Source: Halocatena marina
GTDB taxonomy: Archaea > Halobacteriota > Halobacteria > Halobacteriales > Haloarculaceae
Direction of reading: 5' to 3'
Assembly: GCF_023276375.1 (NCBI RefSeq)
Contig: NZ_JALLPK010000001.1
Span: 3,100,001-3,164,000 of the forward strand
DNA length: 64,000 nt
This document shows, piece after piece, positions 8,619 to 18,070 of this stretch (position 1 is its first letter; each line of letters opens with the position of its first letter). The translations under genes and the position numbers were made by a program. The notes below the pieces were generated by a model, which saw nothing but the letters and a program-made list of their open reading frames with translations, had not been told where the DNA came from and ran no database searches.

Positions 8619-9620
8619 TCAGTCAGCCATTCCGACGCGTTCGACCGGACCACGGAATGCGAAATAGAGAACAGCGAAATACCCGAGCACCAGCGGGAGC
8701 AGCACGCTTGTCATGATCGTCATGAGATTGAGCGGCAGCGTCGAAATGATAGCATCACGAACCGTGAGTCCGGTTGCGCGGTCGATGAACGGGAACATGA
8801 GCACCGCGAGCAGTGCAACGAGCGTAAAGACGAGGCTGGCTGCGGTTGCAAACGCGAGATAATACCGCTGTTGACGGGTCGCGGCGGCGTAGCCAGCGGT
8901 CAGCAACCCAGTCACGAGAACGAGGACGACGACAACCGGCGACTGGAACGAAGAACGCAGGCTTGGTGCGGTTGCGTATGTGACACACAGTGTGATAACT
9001 GCCAACACGAGATAGCTCACAACAGCACGAATGCCGTACTCACTGGCATCGTCTCGGAGCGACCCCCGGGTTTTCAAGCCGAGAAACGCCGCACCGTCGA
9101 CGACAGTGAGTGTGACAACCGTGAGACCAGCAAGAATCCCGGGGAGAGTGAGAATCGTCGCCGATCCGAGTATCCAATTCATCACGAAGAGTCCCAGGAG
9201 AAACGGCGTCGCGGTGCTCCCAGCAACGAACGCAGATCCCCAGAAACGTCGCCATTGGTCGTCATCTCGTTCTTCGTACATCTCCGGTGCGAGGCCTCGC
9301 AACCCTAACGCAGCAAGAATCGCAAACATCAGCAGATAGTGCCGGCTGAAAAGGTTCGCATACGCTGCTGGAAAGGCAGCGAACAGCGTCCCACCGAAAA
9401 CGACGAGCCAGACCTCGTTACCGTCCCAGAAAGGACCGACGGCTGCGAGTAACTGCTCTTTCTCGTGGTCATCGCGGGTGGCAAACAGAACGCCGACCCC
9501 GAAGTCGAAACCGTCGAGAAAGAGGAACATCCCGAAAATGAAAAACAGCAGTGCAAACCAGAGTTCCGGGAGCGCCAGCCCAAACAGCGGTTCGGTCGCC
9601 AGCGAACCAAGATCAGTCAC
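8619..9620 (-). CDS. cydB: Cytochrome bd oxidase subunit II
   Basis: 333 residues. The start chosen is GTG 9620, which overlaps the cydA stop (9613-9615) and is preceded eight bases upstream by GGAGGT, a rare clear Shine-Dalgarno here; ATG 9644 is the alternative. The sequence has LPELWFALLFFIFGMFLFLDGFDFGVG, DGNEVWLVVFGGTLFAAFP and about eight membrane helices, as in CydB. With CydA it forms the quinol:O2 oxidoreductase that reduces oxygen at low tension without proton pumping. No CydX/CydS or cydDC genes are visible nearby. Confidence 0.93.
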   Translation of the reverse strand: MTDLGSLATEPLFGLALPELWFALLFFIFGMFLFLDGFDFGVGVLFATRDDHEKEQLLAAVGPFWDGNEVWLVVFGGTLFAAFPAAYANLFSRHYLLMFAILAALGLRGLAPEMYEERDDDQWRRFWGSAFVAGSTATPFLLGLFVMNWILGSATILTLPGILAGLTVVTLTVVDGAAFLGLKTRGSLRDDASEYGIRAVVSYLVLAVITLCVTYATAPSLRSSFQSPVVVVLVLVTGLLTAGYAAATRQQRYYLAFATAASLVFTLVALLAVLMFPFIDRATGLTVRDAIISTLPLNLMTIMTSVLLPLVLGYFAVLYFAFRGPVERVGMAD

Positions 9621-11046
9621 TGTCAAGCACCTCCGAATCGACATGTGACTCGGTGGTCGTCTGCAAGCTGTCGCGTGATGGCGGGCCAGCTCGAATGAGG
9701 CGGCCAACGACGTAGATGTACAGACCCAACAGCAGTGTGTATCCAGTGACAAATCCAAAGAGCGTGAACGTCGCTTCGGCACTCGTCAAACCGGGAGAGA
9801 CGCCGTCTGACGTCCGCATAACGCCCTGAATGACCCACGGCTGGCGTCCAACTTCGGTGACGATCCATCCGACCTCGACAGCGACGAAGCCCAAGAGCGA
9901 TGAACCCATCAACGCTTTGTGTAAGAGATCGTCGTCGAACAATTCTCCTCGCCGCCAACGATACGCACCCCAGAACGCCAGAAGAATGAACCAGAAACCG
10001 AGCGCAACCATGATCCGAAACGCCCAGAAGACGATCGCTACCGGGGGCGCTTCCGTCGAGAACGATTCGAGACCACGTATCATCGCCTGCGGATCACCCC
10101 CGCTTGCAAGCCACGACGCACCACCTGGAATCCCGATGCCGAAGAGTTCCTTGGTTCGCGGATTCAACAGCTCGTCGAGTTCAGTCGGAAACGCGACTAT
10201 GTACTCGGGAACGGAGGCGTCAGTCTCCCAGACGGCTTCCATCGCGGCGAACTTCTGGGGTTGGGTTTCGGAGACGTGACGGGCATACGCATCACCGTGC
10301 AGTACCTGCAGCGGGGCTGTAATGAGCAGCGCAACGAGTGCGATCTTGAGTGTTTTCTCCCAGAAGTCGATGTGCTCGATCGAGTAGCCCCAGATGTGAT
10401 GTCTGAAGACGTAGTAGGCGGCGACACCCGCCATGAAGAGAGCGACCGACTCGACCGCGGAATTTTGCATGTGAACGAACATGTACGGGAATCGTGGATT
10501 GAAATACGCCGCAAGCGGGTCGGTGAGTTTCACGACACGGTGTCCGTTCTCGACGACGACGTCGAATCCACGGGGCGTTTGCATCCAAGAGTTTGCGATG
10601 AGGATCCAGACGGCAGAGAGCCACGTTCCGAGTCCGACGGCGATACTCGAAAGCATGTAGAGGCGGTCGGAAACACGGTCGCGGCCGAAGACAAAAATTC
10701 CGAGAAACGTCGCTTCCAGCATGAACGCCATCATGCCTTCGAGTGCGAGCGGCCCGCCAAACAGTTCACCAGCCGTTGTTGAGAAAGCAGCAAAGTTGGT
10801 CCCGAATTCGAATTCGAGGACGAGACCCGTCACTGTGCCGACGACGAAACTCACCGCGAAAATTTTCGTCCAGAACCGTCGGAGTTGCTCATAGAGCGGT
10901 CGTTCCGTCCGTATTTCTTTCCATGTGAAATAGATGAGGAACGGCGCAAGGCCCATGCTCATCACGGGGAAGATGATGTGGACAATGGTGGTGATCGCAA
11001 ACTGGAGTCGACTCGCGGTGACTGGATCAACCATCGAGATCACCAT
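9613..11046 (-). CDS. cydA: Cytochrome bd oxidase subunit I
   Basis: 477 residues from ATG 11046; GGAG nine bases upstream supports it, while ATG 11034 is a close alternative. VTASRLQFAITTIVHIIFP carries the early haem-ligand histidine (His23), and GRQPWVIQGVMRT is the signature near the second haem and quinol loop. Nine or so membrane helices and a Q-loop after ~residue 240 (FNPRFPYMF, DAYARHVSETQP) fit the short Q-loop CydA class. Together with cydB it gives a second terminal oxidase besides whatever accepts electrons from the cytochrome bc-type complex at 20.7-26.1 kb. Confidence 0.93.
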   Translation of the reverse strand: MVISMVDPVTASRLQFAITTIVHIIFPVMSMGLAPFLIYFTWKEIRTERPLYEQLRRFWTKIFAVSFVVGTVTGLVLEFEFGTNFAAFSTTAGELFGGPLALEGMMAFMLEATFLGIFVFGRDRVSDRLYMLSSIAVGLGTWLSAVWILIANSWMQTPRGFDVVVENGHRVVKLTDPLAAYFNPRFPYMFVHMQNSAVESVALFMAGVAAYYVFRHHIWGYSIEHIDFWEKTLKIALVALLITAPLQVLHGDAYARHVSETQPQKFAAMEAVWETDASVPEYIVAFPTELDELLNPRTKELFGIGIPGGASWLASGGDPQAMIRGLESFSTEAPPVAIVFWAFRIMVALGFWFILLAFWGAYRWRRGELFDDDLLHKALMGSSLLGFVAVEVGWIVTEVGRQPWVIQGVMRTSDGVSPGLTSAEATFTLFGFVTGYTLLLGLYIYVVGRLIRAGPPSRDSLQTTTESHVDSEVLDSD

Positions 11047-11211
11047 CACACTTATCTCCGAGACAGATCGTCCGGGAATCGCCACACGACCGGGGTGGAT
11101 GAGTCCTCTGTGACGATATACCTCTGTACGTCGGTATTTCCCGAGAAAGAGCATTGAGGACGGATCGAGTCGTCATCAACGAAACTTCGATCGAGGTGTA
11201 AATCAACCGAA

Positions 11212-11240
11212 GGCGAATTCCCAAGCGATGGGAATCCGCC
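11212..11240. promoter_or_regulatory. 12-bp inverted repeat upstream of cydA
   Basis: GGCGAATTCCCA (11212-11223) and TGGGAATCCGCC (11229-11240) pair with one mismatch around a 5-base loop, about 165 bp upstream of the cydA start, within the 463-bp gap 11047-11509. It could be an operator for an oxygen- or redox-responsive regulator of cydAB or a transcript hairpin. Nothing else coding is visible in this gap. Confidence 0.4.
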
Positions 11241-11509
11241 ATCCACTCATGGTATATCGGTCCATATCCTTACTAGAGAAATAGCTGGCTGCCAAGGATC
11301 AGTCCGAACGATAGCATGATGAAGACAGCTCCTAGATTCGAGACAGACCGTATCAGTGCAGGGAGACAGTCCACCAAGCCGCAGTTACTCACTACCAACG
11401 CGGAACGTAAAGAGCGGGCTGTCGATTTACCCACTTCGACAGCCTATCCTTCTATTTCAGTCGCACTCCAATCGGATGCCATATTCCGGAGCCAATCCGA
11501 GACTCGATA

Positions 11510-11887
11510 ATGGTGCGCGATTCAGCGTCGTCGGAGGACTCTCCTTCCTTACAGGAGATCCTAGACGCGTTGGATGACGCCGACTGTCGAGCCATTCTTC
11601 GGGAAACAACCGAACCCATGACCGCAAACGAACTCATCGATGTCTGCGACATTCCAAAGTCGACGCTGTATCGGAAGCTTGACCTCCTCAGTCGGGCGTC
11701 GCTCGTCCGCGAACAGGATACCATCAATCCCCGAGGCGGACGCATCACTCGGTACGAACGCCACTTTGACGATGTATTGATCTCGATGGACGAAGCAGAC
11801 ACCTTCACAGTGACCGTCGAGCGTCCGCCACGCAAGGCAGACGAACGACTCGCAGACATCTGGTCAAAGATGGGGGATGAGCTATGA
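11510..11887 (+). CDS. Winged-helix (ArsR-like) transcriptional regulator
   Basis: 125 residues. The core LQEILDALDDADCRAILRET, MTANELIDVCDIPKSTLYRKLDLL and the wing LVREQDTINPRGGRITRYERHF is a winged helix of the HTH_20/ArsR type common in haloarchaea. C-terminal residues are acidic and polar. Its stop overlaps the ATG of the next gene (ATGA), a pairing of small wHTH regulator with a three-helix membrane protein that recurs in haloarchaeal genomes; function unknown, possibly signal-controlled transcription. Confidence 0.8.
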   Translation: MVRDSASSEDSPSLQEILDALDDADCRAILRETTEPMTANELIDVCDIPKSTLYRKLDLLSRASLVREQDTINPRGGRITRYERHFDDVLISMDEADTFTVTVERPPRKADERLADIWSKMGDEL

Positions 11888-12165
11888 CGTGGATGGGGAC
11901 AGCAATCGTCGCTGTGAAGACGGTGATACTGCTGTTGGGAAGTGCAATTACGTATATTGCTTTTAAGGCGTACCGACGGACAGATGCGCCCTCACTGCGC
12001 GCACTCGGCATTGGATTCGGCAGTATCACTCTCGGAGCACTGCTGGCAGGAATCGCTCACCAACTTCTCTCGGTCACGCTCGAAGTTGGCGTCCTGATCA
12101 ACAGCATTCTCGTTGCAATCGGCTTTGCGATTGTCATGTACTCACTCTATCTCGAACGTGGGTAA
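11884..12165 (+). CDS. Small membrane protein coupled to the winged-helix regulator (DUF7521-like)
   Basis: 93 residues with three predicted membrane helices (IVAVKTVILLLGSAITYIAF, ALGIGFGSITLGALLAGIAH, INSILVAIGFAIVMYSLYL). It begins inside the upstream stop codon (ATGA overlap). The pattern matches the DUF7521-type haloarchaeal proteins, which I recall always sit after such regulators. It may tether or inform the regulator; no enzymatic motif is seen. Confidence 0.7.
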   Translation: MTWMGTAIVAVKTVILLLGSAITYIAFKAYRRTDAPSLRALGIGFGSITLGALLAGIAHQLLSVTLEVGVLINSILVAIGFAIVMYSLYLERG

Positions 12166-12609
12166 ACGATTGGCGAGCAGCCAGTGACGTTCACCACGAA
12201 CTCCCGAACCCACCGACCCCGGCTTGGTTGTGACACTGCTCGTGCCCAACGTCCTGCGTGCAAGCGCACGCCGATGGACACGGTACACTCGAATGGAGAG
12301 TTACACTCGAATGGACAGTCGAAGATCGCTATCGAGAAACCAACTTACACCACATCACATCACATCACATCACATCACACCACGCCACTGGGCTACTCGG
12401 TTTCGACTGTCGCAGACGAGAGAGCGATTCTTCGAATAAGAACAATACAGAACAATATTATTTAATTAGTCTCTCACAGAGATGTTCTGGATAGAAGACG
12501 GTAACCGATCACCTCTCAATCACGCATCTGATCCAATTACAGGCAAATATTATCAGATGCTAGATGATGTCGGAACGCTATTACAGATGCGTGCCAAACG
12601 GACGACAAT
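12166..12609. repeat. Non-coding gap with a CATCA pentanucleotide tract and a 12-bp tandem
   Basis: Between the small membrane gene and the sensor at 12610. At about 12350-12380 the sequence is a run of about five CATCA units ending in CACCACG. Just before it, at 12285-12318, CACTCGAATGGA occurs twice 18 bp apart. Reading frames across it are repeat-derived and not credible. The last ~170 bp are AT-rich (aatattatttaatta near 12451-12465), a likely promoter zone for the sensor gene. Confidence 0.6.
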
Positions 12610-15027
12610 ATGGGCGAACGAGAGTCGAACTGCTCTGGCGAAACACTGGAGCAACACTCACCGACGTTCGCTGCGACAACAGACAACGACGGTCACACGG
12701 GAGATGAGTACGATTCGAACAATCACTTCGCTCTTTTGTATGAGACACAGGAAGATCAACTCTCGACGATGGTCCCATTCATCCGTGAGGGACTCAACCA
12801 AAACGAACGATGTCTGTATATTCTGGCCGAGAACACGGAAGCCAACGTAGTGTCAGCACTTCGAAATGGAGGTATTGATGTCGATGCCGCGCGTGAATCC
12901 GGCCAACTGTTGTTTCACAATGCCGAAGACTCCTACCTCGGTTCAGGTTCATTTGACCGGGATGCTGTACTCGACTTCTGGGAAACATCACTCTTGACAG
13001 CGTACGATAAGGGGTACGCAGGGATCCGAGTCACAGGTGAGATGACGTGGGTCTTTGATAGTGACATTGATCCCGATTCACTCGTGGCATACGAAGAAGC
13101 ACTCAACAGCCGTTGCTCCGATGAGGACTATGTTTTACTCTGCCAATACAATCGCGAGCGGTTTTCATCGGAGCTGCTCTCAAAGATCATCGACCATCAC
13201 CCAAAGCTCGTCTACGACGACACCGTCGCTGAGAACGTCTATTACATTCCACCTGATGAAGACATCGACCAAGAGCACTCTAACCGGTACATTGATTGGC
13301 AGCTTCAGTCGCTCGTCGAGCGAGCACGGGCCGAGAAAGCCTCAGAGCGGCGCGAACGGGGATTACGTTCACTCACAGCAGCAACACAAACACTGATGTC
13401 TGTCGGTTCTGATTCGATCGGTGATCGCGTAGCTGATATCGCGCGAGACGTACTGAGAGTTGAATTCACGTCGTATTGGCCCTACAATGAAAACTCGGGC
13501 GAACTCGAACTGCACAGTAGCAGCACGGATCTGCAGGCAGATGTGCCATCGCTTGCTGATCTCTACGAAGATCGTGCGTGGCAGACGTTCATAACCGAGC
13601 AAACCGATGCGAGCAACGATCTGCCGTCACCATCTGGAATTGCCGCCTCCGAGACACCGCTTCGAAGCGGCGTAATCGTCACACTCGGCCGTCACGGCGT
13701 TTTCTGTGCGGGTTCAACACGTCCCAACGAGTTCGACGAGATGACGGTAAACCTCGCAAAGATGCTCGGAACGAGTATCGAACGCGCGTTAGACCGATCC
13801 CACCGGGAACAGACGTTGCAAACACGAAATAATCAGCTGGATCGACTGCGTCGTATCAACAGCGTCATTCGAGAGATCAGCAATGTATTAGTGGAGGCCG
13901 ATACGCGTACTGCCATCGAACAGAAGGTCTGTGAGCGACTTGCGAAATCAGATCCGTATCAGTTCGTGTGGATCGGCGAGCAAGACGTTAAGACAGATAC
14001 AGTCACCCCACGCGCACAAGCAGGCATCCAAAATGGGTATCTCGATAGTATCACGGTCACGACTGACGAGACACCCACAGGGCGGGGCCCAATCGGGACT
14101 GCAGTCCGAACGCGAACGGTGCAGGTCGTCCAAGATCTTCTGACCGATCCGATGTTCACACCGTGGCGAGAAAAAGCACTCACCCACGGCTTTCGTTCCT
14201 GTATCAGCGTTCCACTCATGTACGAACAGTCGTTTTACGGCGTGCTGAGCCTGTATACAGACACACCGAACGCCATCGATGAGATGGAACAAGACGTGAT
14301 GGGAGAACTCGGCGAGACGATTGCTCACTCGATCGACGCAGTGGAGACCAAAGAGACGCTCCAGACAGACAGTGTTACCGAGTTGACGTTGACCGTTCAG
14401 GGATCGAACGACGTGCTCAGTCGGATCGCTCGAGATGTCGGCTGCCAAATCCACTTCGATGGACTCGTCCCCCAAACGGCCGGACCAGCGCACTTTTTCT
14501 TTACGACTCAGAACGTCGACCCGAACAAAATCCTCACACGCGGCAGTCAGCTCGCTGGCATCACAGAGATACAGATTATCAGGAACGAGGACACCGACTG
14601 TGTCTTCGAAGCGATCGTCACCGAGCCGACGCTTGCCTCGCATGTGGTTGATCAGCAAGCCGTTATCCGTTCTCTCACTATTAGCGAGGAGAAAAGTACG
14701 ATCGTTGTCGATATTCCACCAACAACCGACGTCCGGACGTTCGTCGAGAGGGTGTGCACGGCTTACCCTGTTGATCTCGTAGCCCGACATACCCGTGATC
14801 GATCAATCACGTCACAACAAGACTTACACGACACTGTTGACGAACAGCTCACCGACCGACAGCGAGAAGTGCTCAAGACGGCATATTTGAGCGGATTCTT
14901 CGAATCGCCCCGAGTACGAACAGGAACGGAGCTGTCCGATACCTTGAACATTTCTCAATCAACCTTCACACACCACCTTCGGGAAGCCGAGCGGAGACTC
15001 TGTGAAACGGTGTTTGAGAACGGCTGA
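12610..15027 (+). CDS. MEDS-GAF-GAF-HTH_10 sensor regulator (bacterio-opsin activator family)
   Basis: 805 residues. Residues ~35-210 form a MEDS domain (HFALLYETQEDQLSTMVPFI, LYILAENTEAN, GIRVTGEMTWVF, CQYNRERFSSE), a sensory module of methanogen/methylotroph-type sensors thought to bind small molecules. Residues ~245-390 and ~405-580 look like two GAF domains; the second is clear (VCERLAKSDPYQFVWIGEQD ... CISVPLMYEQSFYGVLSLYT). Then comes a Bat-associated region and a C-terminal HTH_10 (LTDRQREVLKTAYLSGFFES ... HHLREAERRLCE). It is a one-component transcriptional regulator, cytoplasmic, with targets unknown. It stands alone with long non-coding flanks. Confidence 0.85.
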   Translation: MGERESNCSGETLEQHSPTFAATTDNDGHTGDEYDSNNHFALLYETQEDQLSTMVPFIREGLNQNERCLYILAENTEANVVSALRNGGIDVDAARESGQLLFHNAEDSYLGSGSFDRDAVLDFWETSLLTAYDKGYAGIRVTGEMTWVFDSDIDPDSLVAYEEALNSRCSDEDYVLLCQYNRERFSSELLSKIIDHHPKLVYDDTVAENVYYIPPDEDIDQEHSNRYIDWQLQSLVERARAEKASERRERGLRSLTAATQTLMSVGSDSIGDRVADIARDVLRVEFTSYWPYNENSGELELHSSSTDLQADVPSLADLYEDRAWQTFITEQTDASNDLPSPSGIAASETPLRSGVIVTLGRHGVFCAGSTRPNEFDEMTVNLAKMLGTSIERALDRSHREQTLQTRNNQLDRLRRINSVIREISNVLVEADTRTAIEQKVCERLAKSDPYQFVWIGEQDVKTDTVTPRAQAGIQNGYLDSITVTTDETPTGRGPIGTAVRTRTVQVVQDLLTDPMFTPWREKALTHGFRSCISVPLMYEQSFYGVLSLYTDTPNAIDEMEQDVMGELGETIAHSIDAVETKETLQTDSVTELTLTVQGSNDVLSRIARDVGCQIHFDGLVPQTAGPAHFFFTTQNVDPNKILTRGSQLAGITEIQIIRNEDTDCVFEAIVTEPTLASHVVDQQAVIRSLTISEEKSTIVVDIPPTTDVRTFVERVCTAYPVDLVARHTRDRSITSQQDLHDTVDEQLTDRQREVLKTAYLSGFFESPRVRTGTELSDTLNISQSTFTHHLREAERRLCETVFENG

Positions 15028-15284
15028 TCATAGTACAGCCTGAACGATCCCAACTGCTTGCACGCTGCGCTCGCTACGTTGCTCTGTGAGAAATAAAATT
15101 TCCACCGATAACGGACTTAAACCACCCGGAGCACGTTCGTAGACAACGAGTTTGGCATCGTATATCTGTAAAATATGATCGCCAGCAGATACATATCTAG
15201 ATATTACGCATCATCCTCACGATAGTCGAATATTTTCGAGATCACATTTTCACTACTGCCGTCCAACGGTCAATCTGTGATTAA

Positions 15285-15360
15285 TAACAAGAGTGGTGAA
15301 AAAGGAATGTACCCGGCTCCGTATCCGTCTGTTCGGGCGGATAAGCTACTGCTCTTGTTA
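15285..15360. other. Nested hairpin in the 519-bp gap 15028-15546 (candidate structured RNA)
   Basis: TAACAAGAG (15285-15293) is perfectly complementary to CTCTTGTTA (15352-15360), and inside it ATCCGTC...GGCGGAT (15323-15342) forms a second stem with one G-T pair around TGTTCG. The nested stem-loop spans 76 nt. The rest of the gap has no convincing reading frame. It is not a tRNA: no anticodon arm, no seven-base T-loop and no acceptor layout. It could be a small RNA, a terminator-antiterminator or a protein site upstream of the gene at 15547. Confidence 0.35.
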
Positions 15361-15546
15361 CGTTCGATACCGTATTCAGACACTCACTTCACAGACGTGC
15401 TCAATGGTCAGTGTAACATATGACTGAGAACGATAACCACGGGCGTCACTGCCGCTGGATACACTGTTCGAATTTGTTGCGAGGAGAGTCACGACAGACT
15501 TCTCGTTACATCTCCGAATCACCAGATAGAACAGATACTAATACTA

Positions 15547-16281
15547 ATGACCCAATTGACTGAAAGCAGCGACAAACGGGGTTCAAATACGATAATGACT
15601 GGAAATATCACACCGAGCGACCATTCCCTCGATCAGTGGTTCGCGCTCGCTGCCGACCGGCGCTGTCGAGGAATACTAGCGATATTACAGCAGTTGCCAG
15701 ACGAGACAGTAGCGCTCGTAGAACTGATACACCATCTGAGTAACGCGACAGACGAGCCAGTCGATGTAACGTCTGAACGCGACCGGATGCGCCTACGGAG
15801 TGAACTGCACCACTCAATCCTCCCAAAATTTGCTGCTGCTGAAATCATTGTCTACGTAGATGAGGAACGGACAGTGCGGTACTCACCCCCCAAGAAGTTC
15901 GAATTATTACTCTCACACCTTCCAGTCGATTTGGAGTCAAGAACGTCACGAAATACCACCTCCACAGCGGATATGACTGCTCACACGAAGGTGCTCATCG
16001 GGCTTGCGAACTCCCGTCGCCGGTTCGTTCTGCATCAGCTTCGAACCAACGAAAGCATGACACTCTCTGCGCTTGCTGATGATATCGCGGTTCACGAACA
16101 CGATCAGCCGCTTGCAGACATCGCCGCAAAGAATGTGCGCCAAACGTACATTTCGCTGTATCATACCCACATTCCGACACTCGAATCGGCAACCCTCGTA
16201 CAGTATGACCAATCGGTGGAGAAGGTGAGTCTTACAGAGCAGGCGAAAGCGGTTGAGCGCTACGATGACTTTCTTCCCTAA
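15547..16281 (+). CDS. Double-domain DUF7344-type putative regulator
   Basis: 244 residues. Two copies of a ~90-residue module are visible: residues ~28-120 (LAADRRCRGILAILQQLPDE ... LHHSILPKFAAAEIIVYVD) and ~145-235 (GLANSRRRFVLHQLRTNESM ... YISLYHTHIPTLESATLVQYD). Both follow the haloarchaeal DUF7344 pattern, a winged-helix-like fold with an RR(R)xxL core and an LxHxHLPxL block. ATG at 15547 is used; a second ATG at 15595 would also keep both modules. Likely DNA- or protein-binding; the target is unknown. Confidence 0.7.
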   Translation: MTQLTESSDKRGSNTIMTGNITPSDHSLDQWFALAADRRCRGILAILQQLPDETVALVELIHHLSNATDEPVDVTSERDRMRLRSELHHSILPKFAAAEIIVYVDEERTVRYSPPKKFELLLSHLPVDLESRTSRNTTSTADMTAHTKVLIGLANSRRRFVLHQLRTNESMTLSALADDIAVHEHDQPLADIAAKNVRQTYISLYHTHIPTLESATLVQYDQSVEKVSLTEQAKAVERYDDFLP

Positions 16282-16435
16282 CTGATTTTGATCACTCGAA
16301 GGTGTGTTCTACCACTGATCGAGCCACGGCCTCAGCCTCTAATGAGGTAGAGACAGCCCACACAAACTCATTCAGCCGATCGCTTTGTGCAAAGAGCCGC
16401 TGACTGTCTATATTAGTGGTGACGCCGGGGGAGCA

Positions 16436-18070
16436 TCAGCACATCAGTTCTGTGAATTTATTCGTTCCGTCGTCCGTCCCTGCGATGAGTAACCAATCAT
16501 CGGACCGAATTCGGAAGTCAGGACCGACGTCCGTGATGATATCACCATTCCGCTCTACGCCAACAACAGTACACCCAGTTCGTGTCCGGACCCGTGCACC
16601 ACCGACCGTCTGTCCACCCAAACGAGGGGCGGTCGTTCGAATCACCTGAACCTGTGTATCTGGGGATATGACCTCTTCGTCCTCTAAAATCGTCGACGCA
16701 AGCATTCGTCCGCTGACTGTTGCCAACGAGAGGACGTAGTCTGCACCTGCCCGGTACATCTTCGCCATCGTTTCTGCCACCTCTGCTCGCGCGATGATCT
16801 CGATATCTGGGTTCAGATCCCGAATGATGAGCGTTGCAAACTGTGCAGTTGTATCGTCGGGAAGTGCAAGAATGACTGTGTGGGCTTCTTTCACTCCAGC
16901 CTCGCGCAGTGTTTCGAGCTCGGTCGCATCACCGACAACGTCCACACCATCCTTTTCGATCCAATCGACGACGGTACTCGGTAGTCCTGCCTCAGAAAGA
17001 ATGTTAGAAACGTATGCTCCAACCTCACCGTATCCGACGATGATCGTCTCGCCTCGGTTGAACTCTCGCATATCCGACATCGTGAGTTGTTTGAGCTGCT
17101 CAAGTTGTGGTTCACGCCCAGCAGTTAGGAGTATCGTTCCCCCGTCCAAAACAGAATCGGGCGACGGCGGGCTTTCGAATTCACCGTGGAACCACGCACC
17201 AATCACGTTTGCACCGGATCGTTCTCGAATACCGCTTTCTGCAAGCGTCCGGCCGACGAGATCGCTCCCTCGGTGAATCGGCAACTCGGCAATTTCGAAG
17301 TCCTCACCGATTTCGATCGCATCGCCGAGATCAGTCGTCACGGCTGTCGTTACTTTCGTTGCCAAGCTTTCGCCCAAAAGTTGGCGTGGTGAGAGAACGA
17401 CATCCGCTCCGGCAAGACGGTGGTATATCGATCGATCGGGTTCTTCGACGACACTGATGACTCGGACATCTTCGGCAACCTCCTTTGCCGTCAGAACGAT
17501 ACTAACATCCACCTCATCCGAAACATCTGCGACAACCGCCTGTGCATCGGACATGCGAGCGTTTTCGAACCCGGTCACGGATTCTGGATCCTGATGGATA
17601 ACGCTGTATCCTGCTTCGTAGAGGTCTGATGCCCGATCACGGTCTGGTTCGACGATCACGTACTCAACGCCCCACGAGTTGAGTTCCGCGATCAACGTCT
17701 CACCTCGCGGCGTGTAGCTGCAGATGATAACGTGATCAGAGAGTTCTTCTTCGAGTGCCGTCGGAACGGTTATCGATAACACCTCCTCGAAGAGCGGGAT
17801 TACAAACACCGGAAGGGCGACGAGGAGAAGCCCGACACCAGTAAGATCCATGAGGATGACGAAGATGTTCATTTCGGGGCTGAGCCAGGGTGCATCGGAG
17901 CCGAATCCTGTCATCGTAAACGTCTCGATGACGACCTGCAACGAGCGGATGAACGTCTTCGGCTTGTCCTCGTACATCCGCATCCCGTAGTAGTAAGCAC
18001 CGGTATAGCCGAAAATAATGATTATGAGAGAGAAGAAGTAGTACATCGCTCTGCGTCGCCATTTGCCCAT
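16436..18070 (-). CDS. Two-helix potassium channel with two RCK (TrkA) units
   Basis: 544 residues from ATG 18070; the 32 upstream in-frame residues look non-coding. Layout: helix 1 (AMYYFFSLIIIIFGYTGAYY), pore loop VVIETFTMTGFGSD with filter TMTGFG instead of TVGYG, helix 2 (VILMDLTGVGLLLVALPVFV), then RCK-N (DHVIICSYTPRG...), RCK-C, a second RCK-N (ETIIVGYGEVGAYVSNIL) and a second RCK-C ending at the terminus. It conducts K+ across the cytoplasmic membrane, gated by nucleotide or ion binding to the RCK ring. The first RCK has GCSYTPRG-like substitutions in the dinucleotide loop, the second keeps GYGEVG, so only the second may bind NAD(H)/ADP classically. Confidence 0.88.
   Translation of the reverse strand: MGKWRRRAMYYFFSLIIIIFGYTGAYYYGMRMYEDKPKTFIRSLQVVIETFTMTGFGSDAPWLSPEMNIFVILMDLTGVGLLLVALPVFVIPLFEEVLSITVPTALEEELSDHVIICSYTPRGETLIAELNSWGVEYVIVEPDRDRASDLYEAGYSVIHQDPESVTGFENARMSDAQAVVADVSDEVDVSIVLTAKEVAEDVRVISVVEEPDRSIYHRLAGADVVLSPRQLLGESLATKVTTAVTTDLGDAIEIGEDFEIAELPIHRGSDLVGRTLAESGIRERSGANVIGAWFHGEFESPPSPDSVLDGGTILLTAGREPQLEQLKQLTMSDMREFNRGETIIVGYGEVGAYVSNILSEAGLPSTVVDWIEKDGVDVVGDATELETLREAGVKEAHTVILALPDDTTAQFATLIIRDLNPDIEIIARAEVAETMAKMYRAGADYVLSLATVSGRMLASTILEDEEVISPDTQVQVIRTTAPRLGGQTVGGARVRTRTGCTVVGVERNGDIITDVGPDFRIRSDDWLLIAGTDDGTNKFTELMC

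Noticed and set aside
8406..9308. 300-codon plus-strand frame opposite cydB
   Set aside because: Antisense shadow of the membrane-protein coding strand, with Arg/Cys-rich composition.
12340..12385. CRISPR-like repeat array
   Set aside because: Units are only five bases without spacers; it is a simple-sequence tract.
13948..14790. 280-codon minus-strand frame opposite the MEDS-GAF sensor
   Set aside because: Antisense shadow: the plus strand has clear GAF motifs, and the frame has no motif of its own.
15285..15360. tRNA gene
   Set aside because: Length and TTCG loop look suggestive, but there is no anticodon arm, seven-base T-loop or acceptor discriminator pattern.
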